DNA of 64,000 bases from Paraburkholderia ginsengiterrae. Lineage in GTDB: Bacteria; Pseudomonadota; Gammaproteobacteria; Burkholderiales; Burkholderiaceae. Below are positions 60,319-64,000 of the stretch, one piece after another; position 1 is the stretch's first letter; every line of letters starts with the position of its first letter. The notes beneath the pieces are model-generated. The model did no database searches, was not told the DNA's origin, and was given only the letters and a program-made list of their open reading frames with translations. The stretch lies in contig NZ_LXKA01000254.1 in assembly GCF_001645125.1 (NCBI RefSeq), positions 32,268 to 96,267 on the forward strand. Direction: 5' to 3'. A program made the translations under genes and the position numbers.

Positions 60319-60909
60319 TCAGATGATCAGCCGGGAGACCTTGGTGCCCTCGAGCGAGACGCCGGCCATCAGGCCGCCGTTTGTCAAGACGAAGGCTTCG
60401 ACCGGACTGGTGGCCGTCGAGGTATCGACCGCGCCGTTCGCGCCCACCTTCAGCACGGCGACGGTGGCATCCGCGCCTGCTGCCCACCCCTGGCTGCCGA
60501 GGAACTTGTCGAGCGCCTCTTGCGTCATGAACAGGAACACGAGCGCCTTCGACTGTGCGCCGATCTGCAAACCGAACGAACCCGCCACGGTGCTGTAGTA
60601 GCCCGCCGTGCGGCCGGCCACGCGCAGTGCGCCCTCGCCGTATTGCCCGCCGACCCAGAAGCCCGCCGAAATCACGGACGGGAACACCAGAACGCCGCGC
60701 GCTTTGCCGACCAGTTCGCGCGAACCGGTGACGTTCGCGTAGAGGCGCTCCAGCGTGGAATCGACCCCCGCGTTGATCGTGTCGCGCTTGCCGGCGTTCG
60801 CGGATGCCGATGCACTCGAGGACGGCGACGTGGTCGTGCAGCCGGCAAGGCCGAAACCGGCGGTAGCCAGCGCCGCGCTGGTGGTCATGATGAATTGTCG
60901 TCTTAGCAT
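60319..60909 (-). CDS. SYLF/YSC84-domain lipoprotein
   Basis: A 196-residue protein. The N-terminus LRRQFIMTTSAALATAGFGLAGC combines a twin-Arg-like RRQFI with a lipobox LAGC (Cys24). After a Ser/Ala linker comes the lipid-binding SYLF (YSC84) domain: RELVGKARGVLVFPSV, GGQYGEGALRV, GYYSTVAGSFGLQIGAQSKALVFLFM and GGLMAGVSLEG. In Burkholderia, proteins of this type are common small surface or periplasmic lipoproteins. The role is unknown. Transcribed leftward, convergent with the YbaK-like gene. Confidence 0.9.
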   Translation of the reverse strand: MLRRQFIMTTSAALATAGFGLAGCTTTSPSSSASASANAGKRDTINAGVDSTLERLYANVTGSRELVGKARGVLVFPSVISAGFWVGGQYGEGALRVAGRTAGYYSTVAGSFGLQIGAQSKALVFLFMTQEALDKFLGSQGWAAGADATVAVLKVGANGAVDTSTATSPVEAFVLTNGGLMAGVSLEGTKVSRLII

Positions 60910-61116
60910 GATGGTTGTCCTTGTACGTTATTGACTGAATGAAAACGGTGTTTGCCGCTTCCATTCGAGCCGGCCTGCCGGGATGCGGGCCAGCCTGCTG
61001 GTCGATTATTCATCAGCATTCGGTATGCCCGGCTCCCGCCGCCTGAGTTGAATGGCGGCGGAATAACCGGGCGTGGGCGGAGACGCTTCAGGTTGAATGG
61101 CCCGTTGCCCCGCTGT

Positions 61117-62511
61117 CTATGACTGCACGGACGGGCGGATGTTCTGGTTGTGATGAAACAGATTGCGTGGATCGTAACGATTTTTTACCGCGACGAGCCG
61201 TTCGAAGTTCGGCCCGTACGCATCCGCGACGCGGCCGCCTTCTTCCTGGGTCATGAAGTTGACGTAGACGCTGCCCAGCGCGAAGGGCGCCGCCGCCTCG
61301 AAAAACGCGCGAGCCCAGTCGACGCAGCGGGTGTCGTCGCTTGCGTCGTCCCAGCGGCTGTGCACGTTCATCGCATACACCGTGTCGCGGCTCGAATAGG
61401 CGGTGGCATCGACTGGGACACGCTGCGTTTGCGCGCCGATTTGTCCGAAGAAAATCTCGCATTGCGGTGACGGCAGATTGCCGATTGCCTGAAGCAGCGC
61501 GTCGATGAGTCCGTCGTTTATTTCGGCGAGATTGTGCGATTTCCAATAGTTGCGCGCGCCCGGCGCGAGCAGCGGGTCGAACGCCTGTTGCCACATGACG
61601 TATGGCATCGGGCCAAGGTGTTCACCGAGCGGCGTTCCGAAAGTGCGCACGCTTGCCACCGCGGACGGCCCGTTTTCGACGGGACCGGTGTAGCACATCG
61701 CGAACACGATCACCGGCTTGCCGTGTGTCTCGGGCGGCAGGAACGGTAGCGGCGGCGCGAGGCGCAGCACCGCCCACGCGCTCAGTTCTTCCGGCATGCT
61801 CGGGGCCGCGGCGCGATACTTGATCAGCGCGTCCTTCGCCTGGTCGAGCGGCAGGACGACCAGGCCGCCGTAGACCATCGGCCCGACCGGATGCAGCGCG
61901 AACTCGAAGCGCGTGACGACACCGAAATTGCCGCCGCCGCCGCGAATGGCCCAGAACAGATCGTCATGCGATTCGGCGCTCGCGCGGAGCAATTCGCCGT
62001 CGGCGGTGACGACGTCCGCGGCAATCAGATTGTCCACAGTCATGCCGAATCTACGGCTCAGCCAGCCGAAACCGCCGCCTAGCGTCAGGCCCGCAACCCC
62101 GGTAGTCGAGTTGATGCCGAGCGGCGTGGCGAGGCCGAACGCCTGCGCTTCATGGTCGAAATCGTGCAGCGTCGCACCCGGTTCGACGTGTGCGCGCCGT
62201 GCGGCCGGATCGATACACACCGATTTCATCTGCGACAGGTCGAGCACGATGCCGTTGTCGCACAATGCGCTGCCGCCAATGTTGTGGCCGCCGCCGCGAA
62301 TCGCGAGCGGCAGGCCGCTGTCGCGGGCGAATGCCACGCCTTGACGCACGTCGGCGACGCCGGCGCACCGCAGGATCATGGCCGGTTGCCGGTCGATCAT
62401 CGCGTTCCAGATGCTGCGGGCTCCCTCGAAGTTCGGGTCGCCGGGCAAAAAGACCTGCCCCCGGATCACGTTTTTCAGTTCGTCGACGGCGCTGCTGGAC
62501 ACGTTAACCAT
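61117..62511 (-). CDS. FAD-binding oxidoreductase, berberine-bridge-enzyme type
   Basis: A 464-residue flavoprotein of the PCMH/BBE type. The FAD segment has IRGGGHNIGG, whose His is the usual 8-alpha-histidyl FAD attachment site, then GVAGLTLGGGFGWLSRRFG and GGGGNFGVVTRFEF. The C-terminal BBE motif reads RYDPRNLFHHNQNI. At the position where bicovalent BBE enzymes have a Cys (C-x-x-x-G before the GGG loop), this protein has Asn or Ser in GINSTTGVAG, so FAD is probably held by one covalent bond. The substrate is unknown. Expressed alone; the next kilobase upstream is gene-poor. Confidence 0.9.
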   Translation of the reverse strand: MVNVSSSAVDELKNVIRGQVFLPGDPNFEGARSIWNAMIDRQPAMILRCAGVADVRQGVAFARDSGLPLAIRGGGHNIGGSALCDNGIVLDLSQMKSVCIDPAARRAHVEPGATLHDFDHEAQAFGLATPLGINSTTGVAGLTLGGGFGWLSRRFGMTVDNLIAADVVTADGELLRASAESHDDLFWAIRGGGGNFGVVTRFEFALHPVGPMVYGGLVVLPLDQAKDALIKYRAAAPSMPEELSAWAVLRLAPPLPFLPPETHGKPVIVFAMCYTGPVENGPSAVASVRTFGTPLGEHLGPMPYVMWQQAFDPLLAPGARNYWKSHNLAEINDGLIDALLQAIGNLPSPQCEIFFGQIGAQTQRVPVDATAYSSRDTVYAMNVHSRWDDASDDTRCVDWARAFFEAAAPFALGSVYVNFMTQEEGGRVADAYGPNFERLVAVKNRYDPRNLFHHNQNIRPSVQS

Positions 62512-63566
62512 GGCTCTCTCCTGAGATTGTGAAGGATGCTCTCAGAGCACTATTCAGCTGAACAAAGCAAATAGGAAGTGTTCTGAAAGGTTGTGGTGCG
62601 TCCAGTAAACGAGCCGGTTCGACTAAGTCAAACAAAGGTATACCCGCGCATTTTGCCGATAGCGTGCAAGCGCTCGCGCGGCAGGCGTCCGCAAGACGCT
62701 TTGTCGAAATTGACGCGCGACCGCGCCGCGGATGATGGAAATGCTTTTGGAAAAGATACCGTCAAGAAGTGTTGGGTGTGCAACGGCGTGGTGGTTGTGC
62801 CGCGACACTTTCATCGTGACGCCGCGCGCCGGCGCGGAACTGGCAATGAGAGCAGAGCCGGATTTCTGAGCATCCACCTTCGCGCCTTCGTGAACTGGAA
62901 AATTTCGGTGACGGCAGTGCTGTTATTCACCTGACGTTTCACGCCTCGCTGAAAAGGCACTGTGCTCGTGATGCAGAGTAGGACTGCATGGTTTGAATTG
63001 TCTGTTTGATGCCGCTCACTCCCGTCTTGCAAGTTGCTCTTCGTGTGTTCGGTTAAACACGTACAGGAAGAGTGGGCGATCAATGTTGCCCATGCGGCCG
63101 AGAAAAATCCATTCGTTTCGGGTCGTATTTGTCTGAAGACAATGGTTGAAGGCGATTTGGCAATAATAGTTTGGACTGCATATCTAAATAAAAAATGCGT
63201 CGATTAATACGAACTCTAGTTGACTATTTTTGACGGTTTATGTGTGGAGGACATCGAAAAAACCTTGGTGATATCGCACTACGTGCTCTAGCGCACGGTC
63301 AGCGAATGATGCTCCGCATAACTTCATCTTCCATAAGACCCGGCAATGACGTTCTAAAAAACCAAGTTTGCGCACTGCCGGTCATCTCTCTCAAATCACG
63401 TCGATTCAGACCGGGGATTCTCGCGAGACAGATGCCGGACGTCATGCCTGTTTGGGCGTGACGCGAGGTCGCGTCTGCTGAGCGTTGACGTTTCATTTTT
63501 GACGGCGAACGGAGATCAGCTCGTTATTCAGGACGGGTTTTCTGGGGATATGTTTAGGAGAATGAA
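62512..63566. other. Gene-poor kilobase between the FAD oxidoreductase and the last gene
   Basis: About 1055 bp with no supportable gene. Open frames at 62593-62934 and 63240-63461 on the plus strand have no ribosome site, domain or codon pattern like the neighbours. Parts, notably 63170-63240, are AT-rich and include a TTGACTATTTTTGACGG stretch that could hold a promoter for the gene at 63567. Degraded coding sequence cannot be excluded. Confidence 0.5.
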
Positions 63567-63899
63567 ATGAAAAAGCAAAACGGGGACGCGCTGGCGATGG
63601 GGACGCGCCGGGCGGTATTGGCGGCTGCAGTGAGTTTGTATGCCGCGATGGCGGGTGCGCAGACAAATCCGGCCACGCCGGCTGCACTGTATGACAGTTC
63701 GGCCAGGCTGGTGATTGCACAGGCGTTGCCGTTTGATTGTCCGTCGTGGGACACGCTTAATTGCAGGCGGGACATTAGCGGGCCGGTAATACGGGGTGGA
63801 TTCGGGGTTGCCGCGGCTGCGGGTGGTCTTGGATCGACGTCGTCCTCGGGTTCGCAAGGCAGCGGCAACGGGACGTCGTCGGCGGGAGGTTCAGGGTAG
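63567..63899 (+). CDS. Secreted protein with Gly/Ser-rich C-terminus, possibly interrupted
   Basis: A 110-residue protein as read to TAG at 63897. AGGAG six bases before the ATG marks the start. A signal peptide (AVLAAAVSLYAAMAGA, cleavage near AGA-QT) is followed by LPFDCPSWDTLNCRRDISGPVIRGGFG, then a Gly/Ser run. After the TAG the same frame continues with Gly/Ser/Thr codons for at least 33 more codons to the window edge with no further stop, so the gene may be longer and broken by a nonsense change, or simply end there. I do not recognise a family. Confidence 0.6.
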   Translation: MKKQNGDALAMGTRRAVLAAAVSLYAAMAGAQTNPATPAALYDSSARLVIAQALPFDCPSWDTLNCRRDISGPVIRGGFGVAAAAGGLGSTSSSGSQGSGNGTSSAGGSG

Positions 63900-64000
63900 G
63901 GGAGCAGCAGCGGCACCGGCGGCAGCGGGGTGAGTGGCGGAACCAGCACCAGCTCCTCGGGACTGGGTGCGGGGAGTACCGCTGGTGCTGGTAATAGTAG

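Noticed and set aside
63240-63461. Short open frame in the gene-poor kilobase
   Set aside because: GGAGG-free start, no signal, domain or conservation evidence; composition unlike neighbouring genes.
20591-63899. Idea that the two in-frame TAG codons mean amber recoding in this genome
   Set aside because: TAG ends several intact genes in the window (first marR, mocR-type, oprD-type, potA-like), so it is a working stop.
1-64000. tRNA, rRNA, CRISPR arrays, insertion sequences or prophage genes
   Set aside because: No cloverleaf, spaced direct repeats, transposase, integrase or phage structural motifs were recognised in either strand.

Overview
The window reads as chromosomal DNA of a GC-rich betaproteobacterium of the family Burkholderiaceae, most likely Paraburkholderia. 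The basis is the strong GC bias at third codon positions, the Burkholderia-type porin, a DUF3443 secreted protein, an HU protein with a lysine/alanine histone-like tail, and the many IclR/MarR/MocR-controlled transport cassettes. I see no rRNA, tRNA, CRISPR array, prophage or insertion sequence.

Layout. 1-4.4 kb: the end of a DUF3443 protein with pepsin-like aspartic protease motifs, facing an orphan HMW1C/NGT-type cytoplasmic N-glycosyltransferase and a zinc metallopeptidase. 4.8-11.8 kb: amidoligase/transglutaminase locus 1 (transglutaminase-DUF2126, ATP-grasp fused to alpha-E, second transglutaminase). 12.0-16.0 kb: IclR regulator, polar amino acid ABC importer and formimidoylglutamase. 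16.2-21.3 kb: two tandem MarR regulators and an EmrAB-type efflux system whose outer-membrane gene carries an in-frame amber codon; a 12-bp operator-like motif recurs before three of these genes. 21.4-26.6 kb: thiolase, a nucleoside salvage cassette (NupC, cytidine deaminase, nucleoside hydrolase) and a ketopantoate-reductase-like gene. 27.0-35.0 kb: a seven-gene minus-strand operon joining a PotABCD-like importer to a three-component FAD/2Fe-2S dehydrogenase, with a divergent IclR regulator. 35.1-45.6 kb: OprD-family porin, complete oligopeptide ABC system, XRE-cupin regulator and a POT peptide transporter, i.e. a peptide-uptake island. 45.7-50.7 kb: AhpD-like protein with divergent MocR regulator, CpdB-like nucleotidase and a Sel1-repeat protein. 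51.2-56.4 kb: HU protein, then amidoligase/transglutaminase locus 2 as four separate genes ending in the proteasome-like Anbu peptidase. 56.6-64 kb: porin, YihY/BrkB membrane protein with an ElaB/YqjD-like tail, YbaK-like deacylase, SYLF lipoprotein, berberine-bridge-type oxidoreductase, a gene-poor kilobase, and a Gly/Ser-rich secreted protein with a stop codon inside its low-complexity region.

The most interesting system is the pair of amidoligase loci. They share three enzyme modules (circularly permuted ATP-grasp, alpha-E, transglutaminase-like), but differ in gene fusion and in the peptidase nearby: a zinc metallopeptidase beside locus 1 and Anbu in locus 2. The chemistry they perform is not known. 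Second are the orphan N-glycosyltransferase and the pepsin-like reading of DUF3443. Functions are assigned from recognisable motifs and gene order; no database search was run.
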